A DNA stretch of 17,391 nucleotides, from assembly GCA_965120415.1 (NCBI GenBank), contig CBCPNA010000067.1, positions 1 to 17,391 on the forward strand. The letters are read 5' to 3'. The notes beneath the pieces were generated by a model. It was not told the DNA's origin, did not search any database, and worked only from the letters and a program-made list of their open reading frames with translations. Every line of letters starts with the position of its first letter. Positions within the stretch are counted from its first letter, which is position 1. Below, piece by piece: positions 16,594 to 17,391 of this stretch. Origin of the DNA: CBCPNA01 sp965120415. Lineage in GTDB: Bacteria > Bacillota > Clostridia > Lachnospirales > CAG-274. A program made the translations under genes and the position numbers.

Positions 16594-16652
16594 TTGATAT
16601 TACGACATAATAATGTTATAATTATTATAAATCAATTTAATTTTGTTATAAT
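16594..16652 (+). promoter_or_regulatory. Tandem promoters of the GIY-YIG gene
   Basis: TTGATA (16594-16599) and TATAAT (16617-16622), with 17-bp spacing and a TG extension (TGTTATAAT), make a near-ideal promoter. A second extended -10 TGTTATAAT lies at 16644-16652. The two share the string GTTATAATTA exactly 30 bp apart, so this could be a duplicated promoter or a pair of regulator sites. The ribosome binding site GGAG follows at 16671-16674. Confidence 0.6.
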
Positions 16653-16683
16653 TAATAAATTATTTACAAAGGAGTTATATATA

Positions 16684-17391
16684 ATGAAACGTGGCAAAAA
16701 TATAAACTTATTCCTTATGGACGGCAATATAAATGGACGTATGAAATGCACGCTTGCTAACTGGACTGGCGTTGTTTATAAAATACCTCGAACAGATATT
16801 AATAAATGTAAAGAAAGAAAAGACCTTAACCAAAGCGGTATTTATTTTCTTTTTGGGCGAGCAGATGAAACTAATGAAAGTATTGTATATATAGGGCAAG
16901 CTGGTGCAAGAAAGACTGGCGATGGTATTTTAAAACGATTGCAAGAACATAAAGATAACGATAAATATTACTGGACTGAAGCAATTGTTTTACAACTTCT
17001 AATAATTCGTTCGGACAAACTGAAATTAGCTATCTTGAAAATAAATTATATAATTTAGCATTAATCGCAAATAGATATATTATAAAAAATAATAATAACC
17101 CTACTAAAGGCAACGTTACAGAAGAAAAAGAAAGCGAACTTGAAGAATTTATAGATAATGCTAAAATACTTATAGGCACATTAGGTTATAAATTGCTTGA
17201 GCCCTTGGCTAATAATAGTACTGATTTAAATGATAATTCTAATGATGAGTTACTTTATATTAAATATAATAATTTAAAAGCTACTGCGAAACGCACAAAT
17301 GAGGGCTTTGTTGTTTTTAAAGGAAGTGAAATAAGCCCTACATTTACAAATAGTTGTCAAAATTACATAAAAAATTTAAGACAAAAATATA
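16684..17391 (+). pseudogene. GIY-YIG / DUF4357 nuclease-like gene, frameshifted and cut by the window end
   Basis: The start is the ATG at 16684, ten bases after GGAG. The GIY-YIG domain shows SGIYFLFGR (GIY at 52-54), VVYIGQAG-like IVYIGQAG (YIG at 69-71), and GILKRLQEH with Arg85 and His89. In the T run at 16988-16991 the frame is lost and the first frame stops at 17056. Adding one T (GTT-TTT-ACA) restores the family continuation TTSNNSFGQTEISYLEN, with the conserved Glu near 119, then a linker and the start of a DUF4357 domain (TNEGFVVFKGSEIS … IKNLRQKY). That frame stays open to the end of the window. GIY-YIG proteins of this type are accessory genes, often found near restriction-modification or other defence loci. 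The break could be real inactivation or a sequencing error. Confidence 0.8.

Overview
The window is a very AT-rich (roughly three-quarters A+T) stretch of bacterial chromosome. Gene content and signals point to an endospore-forming low-GC Firmicute, probably in the Clostridia: a SpoIID/LytB-type protein, a YunB-type sporulation protein, purine-rich Shine-Dalgarno sites (AGGAGG, GGAGGTGA), TTG starts, and many U-tailed hairpin terminators. The organism cannot be named from this sequence alone. UGA works as a normal stop, as at the end of rpe.

Layout. (1) 1-1163: a decayed orphan gene read rightward from a strong promoter that sits in a perfect 31-bp palindrome. It carries one frameshift and one in-frame UGA. 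(2) 1164-1622: non-coding, with a bidirectional terminator at 1501-1528. (3) 1623-3804, minus strand: a tight operon rsgA-rpe-thiN (ribosome-assembly GTPase, pentose-phosphate epimerase, thiamine pyrophosphokinase), an order familiar in Firmicutes. (4) 4034-9046, plus strand: spoIID-like, queA, rarA and a membrane acyltransferase, spaced 3-25 nt apart and closed by a strong terminator at 9032-9064. (5) 9129-9858, plus strand: two small overlapping genes of unknown function, convergent with yunB (9876-10505, minus), with a bidirectional terminator between them. (6) 10622-13363: a class A penicillin-binding protein. (7) 13364-13763: a 400-bp gap with a 14-bp-stem hairpin and the purA promoter. 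(8) 13764-16400: purA and an RlmD-type 23S rRNA uracil methyltransferase. (9) 16594-17391: a strong promoter and a GIY-YIG/DUF4357 gene broken by a one-base deletion, running off the window.

Most of the window is conserved housekeeping (translation and tRNA/rRNA modification, purine and thiamine cofactor metabolism, replication-fork maintenance) mixed with cell-wall and sporulation functions (SpoIID-like, PBP1, YunB, acyltransferase). The accessory parts are the two ends, which both hold disrupted genes under strong promoters, and the small two-gene cassette at 9129-9858. I see no CRISPR array, transposase, rRNA or tRNA gene, and no convincing new multi-gene system. The best leads are the palindromic operator and orphan gene at the left end, the serine-run insertion in the SpoIID-like protein, the two-gene orphan cassette, and the GIY-YIG/DUF4357 gene at the right end.
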